Made by a program: the position numbers and the translations under genes. DNA of 64,000 bases from Iris pallida (Eukaryota; Streptophyta; Magnoliopsida; Asparagales; Iridaceae). Positions 34,513 through 45,456 of the stretch are shown here, in pieces. A model generated the notes under the pieces. That model was not told the origin of the DNA. It ran no database searches and saw nothing but the letters and a program-made list of their open reading frames with translations. Where the stretch lies: positions 10,955,595 through 11,019,594 of the forward strand of contig JANAVB010016199.1 in NCBI GenBank assembly GCA_029216955.1, given 5' to 3'. The first letter of the stretch is position 1. Each line of letters begins with the position of its first letter.

Positions 34513-34577
34513 GTTATATAACCAGATACCACTAACTGAACTCGGGCCGAATTCGGTCCGAACTCTGGCCGAATTCG
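34513..34577 (-). promoter_or_regulatory. Promoter-like module upstream of Sirevirus ORF3 (copy 1)
   Basis: Read on the minus strand, a cluster of palindromic GAATTCGGCC/GAGTTCGG words (34538-34577) is followed by GTTATATAAC (34513-34522), then a leader with AAACCCTAG (about 34430) and the ORF3 ATG about 250 nt downstream. The LTR promoter of the same element has the same order of palindromes then TATA. Copy 2 has the equivalent at 50362-50422. Confidence 0.55.
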
Positions 34578-34881
34578 TCTGGGGGTTCTGTTAGTTGGTT
34601 TGGGCCATTTTCTTTTTCATTGACTCATTTCAATAATTTAATTCAAAGATTAGTAATTTCAACCTTCAATTAATATAATTAATATTATTTTATAGATTAA
34701 ATATCGTTACATAGCGACTGTCTCAGATTAGCTGTAGGAGTACTGTTCCAGCTGGCGGAGGTTCACCGGGGAACTCTTAAGTACCGTTTCGCTTCAACCG
34801 TAGTTGTGGTGACAGATAGACTCTTTATTGGCTTGTCTCTAACACAGTTTTTGCGTATTAAAATATAATCATAAAACAAAA
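34578..34881. other. Spacer between Sirevirus 1 pol and ORF3
   Basis: AT-rich, with one short GC-richer piece (GGCGGAGGTTCACCGG, about 34755-34770) that is conserved in copy 2. No ORF. Confidence 0.5.
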
Positions 34882-37800
34882 TTAATTAACATTATTGACG
34901 TCCAAAATTCCTAATTCTCGACGTAAATAATTGAAACGATCTTCTGCTAGAGGTTTTGTGAAGATGTCAGCTAATTGATTCTCAGTGTCTATGTATACAA
35001 GGTCAATATCTCCATTCTGATGATGATCTCTAAGAAAATGATGTCGAATCTCGATATGCTTAGTACGAGAGTGACATACTGGATTCTTAGTCAAATTAAT
35101 TGTGCTTGTGTTGTCACAAAAATAGGAATATGTGTGAAAAATAAATCATAGTCTTCTAAGGTTTGTTTCATCCACAAAATCTGAGCACAACAACGTCCTG
35201 CGGCGATATACTCAGCCTCTGTTGTTGATAGGGCAACAGAATTTTGCTTTTTACTAAACCATGAGACTAAAGCCTTGCCTAAGAAATGACATGTGCCGCT
35301 GGTACTTTTTCTATCAACTTTGCATCCAGCAAAATCTGCATCCGAGTAACCAATAAGGTCAAAGGACTTGGTTTTGGGATACCGTAACCCAACAGAAGAA
35401 GTGCCTTTAAGGTATCGAAATATACGCTTAACTGCGCACAGATGTGATTCCTTTGGATTAGCTTGAAAATGTGCACACAGGCAAACACTAAACATAATAT
35501 TTGGACGACTAGCAGTTAAATAAAGTAAACTATCGATCATACCTTAATACTTACGTATGTCGACCAGCTTGCCTTGTTCATCAATATCAAGCTTTGTTGA
35601 AGTTTCCATCGGAGTGCCAATAGGTTTGACATTGTCCAGATCAAACTTCTTTAGCAAATCTTTTGTGTACTTGGCTTGATTTATGAATGTCCTATTGTCA
35701 GTTTGTTTGATTTGCAGTCCAAGAAAGAATTTCAGCTCTCCCATCATGCTCATCTCAAACTCATTTTGCATACACTTAGAGAATTCTTGACAAAGAGATT
35801 TATCAGTAGATCCAAATATAATATCATCAACATAGACTTGTATTAAGAGAAGCTTGCCATTAAAAGACTTAATAAAAAGTGTAGTGTCAACCTTGCCCTT
35901 TGAAAAACTGTTTTCAAGTAGAAAAGAGCTTAGACGATCATACCAAGCACGAGGGGCTTGTTTTAAACCGTATAAAGCTTTCTTCAATTTGAAAACATGA
36001 TCAGGGTTTTTAAAATCTGTGAAACCTGAAGGTTGTGCTACAAAAACTTCTTCTTTTATAAAACCATTTAAAAATGCAGTCTTGACATCCATTTGAAATA
36101 ATTTGAAATTATGAAAACATGCAAATACACATAACATGCGAATGGATTCTAATCTCGCAACTGGGACATAAGTCTCATCGTAGTCGATACCTTCTTCCTG
36201 ATTGTATCCTTGAGCTACGAGTCGAGCCTTATTACGAGTCACTAAACCATTCTCGTTCAGTTTATTTCGGAATACCCATCCGGTGCCAATGACCAGATGA
36301 TCAATAGGCTTGGAAACAAGTTCCTAAACTTGATTCCGTTCAAATTAGTTTAATTCCTCATACATAGCATCTAACCAAAAATTATCACTACATGCTTCAT
36401 CAATAGTTTTGGGTTCTAGCTGTGAAATGAATGCAACACTAGAAACAATATCTCTACTGGATGTACGAGTACTTACACCTTTGGTAATATCACCAATTAC
36501 CAAATCCTTTGGATGATCAGTCGTAAATTTTAATCTTTTAGGCAGACTCCGAAGGTAGCTGCTTTCCGGTTCTTCTCTTGGAGAATCAGCTGGTGTTGGT
36601 AGAGAATCAGCTAGTGTTGAGCTTGGTACAGTTAGATCTTCGTCATTGTCATCGATAGTCATTTGATTCAATTCATCAAAGGTGACGTTGATTGATTCTT
36701 CGATGATCATAGTTCGTTTGTTGAAGACTCGGTATCCTTTGCTCTTGGCCGCATAACCTAAAAATATACCTTCATCGACCTTTTCGTCAAACTTTCCCAA
36801 ATTATCTTTGTATTAAGAATAAAGCATTTACAACCAAATATTCTAAAATATGAAACTGATGGAATTCTATCAAACCATAACTCAAATGGAGTCTTCTTCG
36901 ATTTGGGTCGAATTAGAACTCTATTGAGAACAAAACAAGCTGTATTGACAGCTTCAGCCCAGAAATATTTGGGTAGACTAAACTGGTTTAACATTACTCT
37001 GGCTATTTCGGATAGAGTTCTGTTCTTACGTTCCACAACTCCATTTTGTTGTGGAGTCCTAGGGCAGGAGAACTCGTGTACAAAACCGTATGTGTCACAA
37101 AATTGCTCAAACTCTGCATTATCGAATTCGCCTCCATGATCGCTTCTAATACGAGTGATCATGTAACCTTTTTTATTCTGTACTTTCTTACAAAAGGCGA
37201 CAAATTCGGATAATGTATCATTCTTGCGTGTCAAAAAGTATACCCACGTGTATCTAGAGTAATCATCTACAATTACAAAAGCATATAACTTACCTCCGAG
37301 GCTAGCAACTCTGCTAGGACCAAATAAGTCCATATGTAGCAATTGTAGAGGTCTAGTAGTACATACTGCGTTTACTGACTTGAATGTGGATCTGGTAGCT
37401 TTGTTCTTTTTACATTGGCTGCATACCGAATCCTTCTTGAATGTTATGTCCGGTAAACCGCGTACTAGCTTCTTCGTGGATAATCTTGAGATTGTGTCCA
37501 TATTTGCGTGACCGAGTCTCATATGCCACAGATGACTCTCATCACTTTTAGCCATTAAGCATCTACCTGAAATGTTAGTTTCTTCCAACAAATAGAAAAT
37601 ATATATGTTGTCTTCCCTGATACCTTCAAAGATAGTACTACCAGTTGAGCTATCAACTATAGTACATTTGTCTTTGCCAAAGTTGATGCCATAACCATGA
37701 TCAGCTAAATGACTTATGCTGAGTAGATTATGTTTCAACTCGGTAACCAGACAGACATCCTTAATCACAGGATAGGGAGATTTACCAACATCACCGATAC

Positions 37801-37954
37801 CAATGATATACCCTTTCAAGTTGTTACCGAAGGAGACATAACCTTCCTTCTTCTTCTTCGACAGTGTTGCAAATAATGTAGCGTCACCGGTCATATGCCG
37901 TGAACAACCGCTGTCGAGGATCCATTTGCTTTTAGCATGTGAAAGGTGTTCCAC
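34882..37954 (-). pseudogene. pol: Sirevirus 1 pol (protease, integrase, RT, RNase H)
   Basis: Protease WILDSGCSRHMTG (intact D-S-G, about 37883-37925). Integrase zinc module HLWHMRLGH and CSQCKKNK. Integrase triad LLHMDLFGP, RSDHGGEF and GVVERKNRTL. RT QMDVKTAFLNG and YVDD at 35823-35834. RNase H YSDADFAGC and TTEAEYIAAG, ending LADIFTKPL. The frame is +1 to gag. Lesions: a 1-bp loss near 36810 compared with copy 2, TAA at 36345-36347, TAG at 36324-36326, TAA at 35544-35546 and a frame break near 35095-35130. The stops are at Gln, Trp and Arg codons in copy 2. Clearly copia-type order (integrase before RT). Confidence 0.93.
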
Positions 37955-38472
37955 CTACAAAACAATTTGCAGATAAAACTTTTGGTACCCATTTCTTGTA
38001 GGGTCCTGAAATGTTAGCTTTTGGTATCCATGCATAAATATTTAAATCAACAAGCTTTCTGATTCTACATGCAGGAGAAATATGACCAGTGTGGCCACAA
38101 TAATGACATTGTGCATGTTGAGTGTTGAAAGCTGAGTGTTGTGCATGGTTGGTAGGTTTAGGTTTTCTAGTATAGAAGAAAGCATACCTATAATCCTGTT
38201 TGGGCTTAACCTTTTGGGGTAAAGGTTTGATATGGTTAGGTCTGACAGTGTTTGGTTTGGGAATGTTCTGATTATTCGGTAAGTGACACTTGTTAGGGTA
38301 GGAAGCAGCAGTCTCAGGCTGTTTTCCTAACCTAATTTCCAATCTTTTGGAAGTGTCATACAACTTAGTATAGTCAGAAGTGAGTGCTTCCATTCTGACT
38401 TGTGCACATTGAAGACTTTTCTTCTCTTTAGAAAGTTCTTCTTTCAGTTGGTCAATAACCTTGTGTTTTTCT

Positions 38473-38570
38473 TCGGATGACTTGGTAGTCTCGTGTAATA
38501 AGAGCTTGACAGATGAAAGCTCACCAGACTCACTAACATTATTTCTAACCTCAGCTAGTTGGTCGGTAAG
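38473..38570. repeat. 98-bp direct duplication, left copy
   Basis: Gag sequence from TCGGATGACTTGG to GGTCGGTAAG is present here and again at 40477-40574 with no difference I can see by eye. The two copies flank LTR G. Copy 2 of the Sirevirus has this gag segment only once. Confidence 0.92.
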
Positions 38571-40474
38571 TGTCACGACCCGGTCCCAATTTCTTGGGTC
38601 GAATCGGATCATGTCCAGCCTGCACCGTTGTTGAGACGGCGGCAGTAAGCTGTTCAGTAGCAGGTAACCATACAACAATACTATATTTGTCACAACTCAA
38701 CATCGAGAAATTTAAAACTTTATTAAACTTTTACAATGAAATGAAAGAATACAACTTAAACCATTTTCTACATACATCAAGAAGAAAAGAAAACTCTAGG
38801 CAAACAGCTCATTAGTCTCGAAATCCTCGTCTTCTAGTTGGGATCGCAAAACAAAGCCTCATCAGTGAAACCTAAAATGTTGGGTCTCCAGTCAGGAGGG
38901 AGCAAAGTACAATTCATGCTAATTTGACAATTGAAATAATAATAGAATCATGCACTTTTAAACAGTTTTGAAAATCAACTAAGCAGTTACAGTTTTAAAA
39001 CAGTTATAGTTTCTGTGATATGAATAGACAATGAATATGACCGGCTTGGGTTGTACAGTTGTATCCTATTGATACGATATGGCTTATCCCCGTGTGTATG
39101 AGGGGTAAGCTAACACAGTCAGTATACTATTTTGGATGTGGTCATACTCATTACACTACTCCTCCAGTCCCCAATAGTTACAGTAGTTTCAGTCAGTGCT
39201 CTCAGAGAGAGTTCCGTGTTGCATCGTGGTTTAAACTTGCAATAAAATGATTACTAAATAATTGTAAACTAACACAAAATGTACTTGCCTCAGGTTTGAC
39301 TGGACTAGAAAGGTTGATACGTCGGGATGGAAGTTCAGACTCTTCCTCGAAATCCTACATTCGATAAGCTATCTCAGAAACCAAGAATCGTCAATGCTAA
39401 TAGTTGCAATCTCTAAACTGTTCTCTAGTCAATTTTAAATCTTTTAATTAGCTAACACAAGCAAAACGCGATTATTAGTGCGTTGATTTAATACGAGGGA
39501 AAAATTGTTTTTTTTATATTTTTGAATTCGGAAAACTCGTCGATGCCAGATTATTTTATGAAAATTTGGTATTTTTATAAATATAAATATAAAGCAAATT
39601 TTCTTATTTAGTGAGAAATACATGATTTTTAATTAAATAGAAACTTGTCAATTTTTACGTGAGAAAATATTAATTAATTTTATACGAAAATACGTTTTAA
39701 TCATTTTAATCGTTAAATATCAAAAACTCGAAAAACCAGAAAATGACAGGAATCTAAGCGATTACAGTTACAGACCAGCCAGCTGAGCTTATGCCCATTA
39801 TAATTTATTTACATAAATTGAAATAAGATAAGACTGACGTTAGTCCTAAACTGAAAATATTAAATAAAATTAAACAGAAATTAAATATAAAAATAAGGTA
39901 AATAGTAGAGTCTCAGATATGGTGCAATCCTCATCTTGGCTAATTGCCTCAACGTCCGGGCGGGGCCGATTTCGTTTGCACTTAGCCGGGTCCATTGACC
40001 GATATGGTCGTCACCCAAAAATAAAATATCGAATAAAATCCCGAAATCATTTTAAATTCATTTTGAAAATAATTCAGGATTTACGAAAAAATCGGGCAGC
40101 ATCTCCTCTGTTTTTGGTCAACCCAAAAACTGGGAAATGGTGCTGATAATTTCCTGCAAGTCCCAAACCAGGGAAAAACCCGCATTTATATATATAAAAT
40201 ATCCACAACCAATCCACAGCATAATCGGGACGACCCAAAATAATTTCGGAAGTCCGATTCCAAATCCACAAATCACAGAACGTTCCTGAAAAATTCTGGA
40301 AAACTAAAACATACCAAAAATCAATTCCCGAAATATTTCAGAAATCCAAAACAATCCACAGGACCTTTCCGAAAGTCCCAGAAAATTACGACGTCGCTAA
40401 AACCGAATTCCCAAAGGGAATCGGGGACCATTTCATCATCGACTAAATAATAAAATGAGCGGGACAGGGTTATA
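38571..40474 (-). mobile_element. LTR 'G' inserted in Sirevirus 1 gag
   Basis: Plus-strand left edge TGTCACGACCCGG is a minus-oriented LTR 3' end, close to the ends of the gag-only element's LTRs. The right edge GGGACAGGGTTATA would be GGTTACA with one transition, which gives the expected LTR start. Length 1904 bp. A minus-strand TATA-like TTATATATATAAA lies at about 40184-40199. No primer site or internal domain, hence a solo LTR. There is no 5-bp target duplication; instead a 98-bp duplication of gag flanks it, with two extra bases (CC) on the right. Confidence 0.72.
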
Positions 40475-40476
40475 CC

Positions 40477-40574
40477 TCGGATGACTTGGTAGTCTCGTGT
40501 AATAAGAGCTTGACAGATGAAAGCTCACCAGACTCACTAACATTATTTCTAACCTCAGCTAGTTGGTCGGTAAG
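40477..40574. repeat. 98-bp direct duplication, right copy
   Basis: Second copy of the gag segment at 38473-38570, offset 2004 bp. Its identity to the left copy implies a recent event. Confidence 0.92.
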
Positions 40575-41880
40575 TCTTCCTATTTCACCTTTGTACTCTT
40601 TGAGTACCTTCTTAGAGGTCTGATATTTGCTACGCATTTTCCTGTAATCACTTATCAGTTCACTGAAGGCTTCTTCTAATTGCTCAAAGGTGAAGTCATC
40701 ATATGTATCAACTACAGGTTCAGAGAGTACCAGATCGGATGCCATAAAGCATACATTTGCAGCGTCTTCTGATTGTTCGTCTTCTGAGTCGCTGGCTTCA
40801 CTTTCATGCCATATGCTGGTGTTGGCATACTTTCGAGATGTTGATCTCTTCAGGTTCCCTTTCTCATACCTGTTGCTCTTCTTGCTTGATGATGAGTTTG
40901 TAGGACAATCCTTCTTCATGTGTCCCTTCTTCTTGCAGCCATAGCAAATAGCATCATCTTGATACCAGTTGTTGCTGCTATTGTTTTCTTTGGCTTTCTT
41001 CTCATATCTCATGAATCTTTTGAATTTCCTTGCTAGGAGTGCTTGATCTTCAGCATCAGATTCACTGCTGTCTGAATCACATTCAGCAGCTTTTCTGTGC
41101 TGAGCCTTGAAAGCGATCATCTTCTCCTTTGGAGCAGGCTCTTCAAAATCTTGTAGCTCCAGTTCATGAGTGAGTAGCTTACCCATGAGTACTTCTAGGG
41201 ACATAGTTGTGAGGTTGTTCCCTTCAGTGATTGCAGTAGCCTTTGGAATCCAGTTCTTGGTAAGTGCTCGCAGGAGTTTGCGAATCTTTTCATGGTTACT
41301 GTAATCTTTGCCTACGGAGGACAAAGGACTTACAATGTCCAAGAATCTTTCGAACATCTGAGTAACTGTTTCGTTGGGCTTCATCTTGAACACCTCATAC
41401 TCTTGAGTAAGTCTGCTGACCTTTGATTCTTTGACTTGAGTCGTGCCTTCATGTGTGACTTCAAGAAGCTTCCACACTTCATTAGCAGTTGTGCAGATAG
41501 ACACCCTGTTAAATTTAGTTCTGTCTAAAGCACAAAATAAAGCGTTAATAGCACGTGCGTCATGACTGGCCTTTTTTTTTTCTTTCTCTGTATATCTGTT
41601 ATGGGGTTTTTCAATTAAAACTCTATCAACAATTATACGAGGTGGCTTTTGATAGCCATCAATAACAATAGACCATAAATCAAAGTCAAGTGATTTTAAG
41701 AAAAAACTCATCCGTGTTTTCCAATAGGTATAATTTGTACCATCAAACAGTGGAGGTCTGTTTGTGGCCTGGCCTTCACTTGTGAATTTCACAGTTGCCA
41801 TGTGTTGTGCTGTGATCTATATAACAATTAATTAAACGAATAAATAATTGTAATGTTACCTTGTTTTACCTGTAATACCC

Positions 41881-41892
41881 GCTCTGATACCA
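41881..41892 (-). other. tRNA-iMet primer site of Sirevirus 1
   Basis: Minus strand TGGTATCAGAGC, the standard complement to the 3' end of plant initiator-Met tRNA, two bases after the 5' LTR (LTR starts at 41895 on +). Confidence 0.93.
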
Positions 41893-41894
41893 AT

Positions 41895-42946
41895 TGTAGG
41901 AACGAAATCGTAAAGCAGAATACTCTAGAGGGGAGGTGAATAGAGTTGGCAGCGGAATAATGCTAATTAAAAATTGTTAGCAGCAAGATCACAGAATAAT
42001 AATCACAACTAAATAATATAAAGGCAGAGATAAGAAAGCAAACGCAAAGACAGCGATGTATACTGGTTTCCCTCTGTTGAGGACTAGTCCAGTCGGTAGA
42101 ACTCTTGCTACCAGTTGAATCCACTATTGGCAAAACCGCAAGTTTTCTTACGAAGTCCTTGCAACTTCTACAACGCTAGCTTTGATACGAAGAACTCGTC
42201 CAACTTCAATTGTGAAGAGGTATTCTTCTATCAAGCCTTCTGATTACAATCACTCAGAAACTTCTAGACCGTACCGCACTGGCAAATCGACTAGAGGATT
42301 GTAACTGGCTTGAGATCTAAAAATTAAAGCTCGAGAAAAACTCTTTGGAAGACTGAAAGCTTTAAGTAGAGAGAAGATTGAAAGTGAATGAGTGAGTAAA
42401 AATGATCGAAATCCATCTCTATTTATAGGAGTTCCAAAGACAGAATTCTGGCAGAATTCGGGCAGAACTCGATGAGCAAATCTTGGTCAAATCTGTAACT
42501 GCAGGAGGACCAAGTTCCAAGGAATTCAAAAACAAAACGGCCACTAACCGAACTCTGGCCGAACTCTGGCCGAGTTCTGTCAGGGTTAATTAGGGTTTTT
42601 CAAAATAGATTTTGGGGAATTTTGAAAACCTTTTTGGAGTTTTTGTAAATACGAATGTTTTTCAAAACTAAGGACATTTTTAAAAACATTTTGAAATCAT
42701 TTTGGAATAGCCTATTTGCCAGTACGACTCGATGATATTGTATTTCTAGACTCAATAAAATAAAAGATTATATTGCTCAAAGAAATACAGACTCGAATAG
42801 GCAAACAACGCTTCGGTCTTGAACTGAGTAGATAGCCGTTCTTGATCATGTCCAAGAGTCCGAGATGTCCTGACTAGGTCCATATATTGAGACAGAGTTT
42901 GATCAATTATTAAAATCAGTTTGACCATATGATCAATGGGCCAACA
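41895..42946 (-). repeat. 5' LTR of Sirevirus 1
   Basis: 1052 bp; it differs from the 3' LTR by a few percent by eye. TATA box CTATAAATAG (minus) at about 42419-42428. Confidence 0.9.
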
Positions 42947-43316
42947 GAATGGAGGGAAGTTTGAAATTTGTAGTCGTTGGAGAAAGAATGAGAAGAGTAT
43001 GGCTTTTAAACTCCAGGGTCAGGAAACCGTTTAATTGGCTGTCTTCAATTGGGCTGCCTTAGCCCAATTGGCAGTTGGCTAGGATTTAAGGTAAAGAGTA
43101 AAAAAATGATTAGAGGAATTAAATAGTTGATGAGTTTGGGCTGGTAGTCCAATGAGCTGTTAGGCTATTGTAAACCAATAAATTGAGAGTTAAAAGAGTT
43201 AGTAAAATTAATAATAAATTAGAAATGTTTTAAGATAATACAAAAATTAAATTAAATCTTGAATTAATCACAGAAACAATATACCCAATTCACTATTTTA
43301 GAAAAGTGGAGTTACA

Positions 43317-43331
43317 AATCTCTCCCCCTTG
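43317..43331 (-). other. Polypurine tract of the gag-only element
   Basis: Minus strand CAAGGGGGAGAGATT ends exactly at the left LTR. The preceding minus-strand GGAATTTCGAGGACAAAATT resembles the conserved tail of chromovirus internal regions. Confidence 0.8.
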
Positions 43332-43479
43332 AAAAATTTTGTCCTCGAAATTCCAGGGCAAGATTAGGCACAAAATAATCAAATACAAAATTTGGAAATT
43401 AGCACGATTTAAGGTGGTGCAAGGCGATAGTCACGAAAATGAAATCAATAGATAATAATCTCCATAGTACCCGACAATC

Positions 43480-43790
43480 TTTATATCTAAAATTACTTTC
43501 CCTACAGTTCCTACCCCGCCAGTATGCATCTGGCTGCAGTGAGCTTTCGGTTCCATGCTCTCGTAGTACTAAATTACCGTAATATTTTGTCAACTTTATC
43601 CGATATGAAATAAATTTAGGACTTACCTTCAATAATATCTGAGAACCTGAGAATACCCGCAATTACTTTGACTTAGAGCCCCTGCCTCGCCAGTGTACAG
43701 CTAGCTGCAGTGGACTTACGGCCTCCATAATCCAGGTCATAGTAGGTTGTCAAATATTTTCTCAACTTTATCCAGAAGTTTCAAAGAAGT
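43480..43790. repeat. Diverged ~180-bp tandem duplication
   Basis: AATTACTTTCCCTACAG... (43490) and AATTACTTTGACTTAGAG... (about 43661) both continue through CCGCCAGTRTGCA/CTCGCCAGTGTACA and end with TCAACTTTATCC. It lies in the 3' non-coding part of the gag-only element. Segment 43332-43999 shows no gene otherwise. Confidence 0.6.
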
Positions 43791-43999
43791 TTTTGAAAAT
43801 TTTAAATCATGATAGAGAGGAGTAGTATCTGTCCTTAGAAACAAAATTTATTGGATACCAAGAGACAATCAACAGTCAACAAGTAGCTCATAGGTACTAT
43901 GAAACAACAGTAAGATAGGAAGAATTTAGAAACAAGTCTCGAAGAGAAAACAACAAGAAAAATGCTAGAAGGAACATCGAAAGAAAGGAAGCGGTCCAC

Positions 44000-45246
44000 A
44001 AGTGCCTCCAGTCGTCAGTACTCATCCGGGATCGGGATGATCTCTACTTCCTCGGCTGTCAGGAGGTAGACTCGCCCCCTGGCTGGACTCCCTACGGCTG
44101 CTGGACATAAAAAGGTAGGTCCTCCTGCTGTGGTCCTGGTGCTCCCCGTGCTCGTCCCTGGACTGCACGATCAGCGGCTTCTGGCCAATCTTTGACCTGG
44201 TGAGCAGGTGATCCACAGAACAAGCAAAGCTTCAGCCTTTTACGGCATTCGTCGTAATGATATCCTGGGCGGTGACAGTAGTTGTAAGTGATCGCCAACT
44301 GCTACCTCTGTGGCTGATCTGTATGAACTCTGGCTGGATGGTGATGCTGCTGTGCTGGCTGCTGTAGCCTTGCATGAATCTGAGTCCTCTTCGCCGGTGT
44401 CTGATAGCTACTGCTGTCGATGTCCCGGTCCCTCTTGGGCTTCGGGTCCATCTCCTTCTCCACCACCTGAGCAATCTTGAGAATGCTCGAGTAAGTCGTC
44501 GCCTGGCTGATCGCCACTGCAAGCCACAACTCTCTGGTGAGGCCCTTCTTGAACCTCTAAGTCCTATCCTCTGGTGCACTGACTAGGTTCTCTGCGAACC
44601 TGCTGAGTCGGGTGAACTCCGATGTGTACTCTGCCACCGTCATGTTCCCCTGCTGCAATGCCTCTAACTGCATCCGAAGCTCATCTCACTCCACGTCTGG
44701 GAAGAACTTCTCCTTGAATAGAGTTTTAAAGTCTGTCCAAAGAACCTGGGACGCAGCTAAATGAGGCTCCTCTCGGTACTAGGCTCTGGCAAGGTCAAAA
44801 AGTCGCATGCTTGCAACTTCCACCTTCAGGTCATCTGAAATCCTCGCCATCTTCAGCGTCCGCTCGACATTTTCCAACAACTCATCAGCATACACTATCC
44901 TTTCATAGCCCCAAAAATCCATCGGACAGAGGTTCTGGTAATCTCTGGCAGTCCCTGGTCTCGGTGCTGCTAGCGCTGTAGGTGCTACCGGTGCTGGTGG
45001 AGCCGACTCTTGGGTTCTGAGGGCATCCATGATCGTAGCTCGAAACTGTACAGCCTGATGGTTCTGTGCCTCCATAAACTGCTAGAACATGGCCATCACT
45101 TAGGCGCCATCGAACATCATCGTCGAAGGCAGTGGAGGAAACTGAGGAGGTGGTGGTGGAAGCTGCTCCACTGGTACATCGACTGTGGTCTTATTCGAAG
45201 CTCCTATAGCTCCGGGTTGATCTACGGTCTTCCTGGTGGTAACCAT
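44000..45246 (-). pseudogene. gag: Chromovirus-like gag of the gag-only element
   Basis: ATG at 45246 (MVTTRKTVDQPG). A Pro-rich N-terminus is followed by a capsid-like region (DFWGYERIVYADELLENVERTLKMARI-type, KTLFKEKFFPDVE, MTVAEYTSEFTRLSRFA) and a zinc module (YCHRPGYHYDEC, then CLFCGSPAHQVKDW, where the last Cys is Trp). At least six in-frame stops occur, for example near 45103, 45088, 44779 and 44685. Most sit where Gln or Trp codons are expected, so they fit single C-to-T or G-to-A changes. Non-autonomous elements of this kind rely on enzymes of a relative. No pol sequence follows the zinc module. Confidence 0.8.
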
Positions 45247-45440
45247 CCTGAAATAGAAAGAAAACTCGTTGATTGCTAAATCCTAGAAAAATAATAAACC
45301 TCTTAGAAAATATTGAGTATATTCAATCTCTATATTCAATAACTATAACCATTTCCCACGGATCCTATGCTGTGATGAGTTTTCCTTAGTCTAACAGGTT
45401 CCCCAATAGCACCTTATAGCCTAAGTGCTATTAGAAGAGA

Positions 45441-45456
45441 CCTGCATGGGCCACCA
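45441..45456 (-). other. Possible primer site of the gag-only element
   Basis: Nine bases past the 5' LTR the minus strand reads TGGTGGCCCATGCAGG. It has the TGG start of a primer site but is not the tRNA-iMet site usual for chromoviruses. Either another tRNA is used or the site has decayed. Confidence 0.25.

Larger units (their letters stand above)
37932..41801 (-). pseudogene. gag: Sirevirus 1 gag, split by LTR G
   Basis: ATG at 41801 (MATVKFTSEGQ). The frame runs to 40477, is interrupted by LTR G, and resumes at 38472 to TAA at 37932. The inserted 2004 bp is a multiple of three, so the frame on both sides is the same and the original Gag had 621 residues. Domains: N-terminal FDGTNYTYWKTRM gag-like fold; first zinc knuckle CYGCKKKGHMKKDC (40905-40946); a coiled-coil-like Glu/Lys region (LTDQLAEVRNN... 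across the insertion); second knuckle CHYCGHTGHISPAC (38067-38108). It packages RNA in the particle. It overlaps pol by about 22 nt in a different frame. Confidence 0.9.
31419..42946 (-). mobile_element. Sirevirus (Ty1-copia) copy 1
   Basis: Minus strand, LTRs 31419-32459 and 41895-42946, ends TGTAGG...CCAACA on +, exact target duplication GAATG (31414-31418, 42947-42951). The primer site for tRNA-iMet lies beside the right LTR and a purine tract beside the left. Coding order on the minus strand: gag, protease-integrase-RT-RNase H, then a third ORF. This gene order, the extra ORF and the gag type place it in the Sirevirus (SIRE) lineage. Gag is interrupted by LTR G with a 98-bp duplication; without that 2004-bp addition the element is 9524 bp, matching copy 2. 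Pol carries stops and frameshifts. Confidence 0.93.
28541..43316 (-). repeat. 3' LTR of the gag-only element, split by Sirevirus 1
   Basis: Plus-strand edges TGTCACGACCCGCTCCC (28541) and AGTGGAGTTACA (43316). LTR sequence is 28541-31418 and 42952-43316. A minus-strand TATA box (CTATAAATAAA) lies at about 31196-31206. The 147-codon frame near 30957-31400 is in the GC-rich leader and is only partly open in the other LTR copy, so it is not a gene. Confidence 0.9.
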
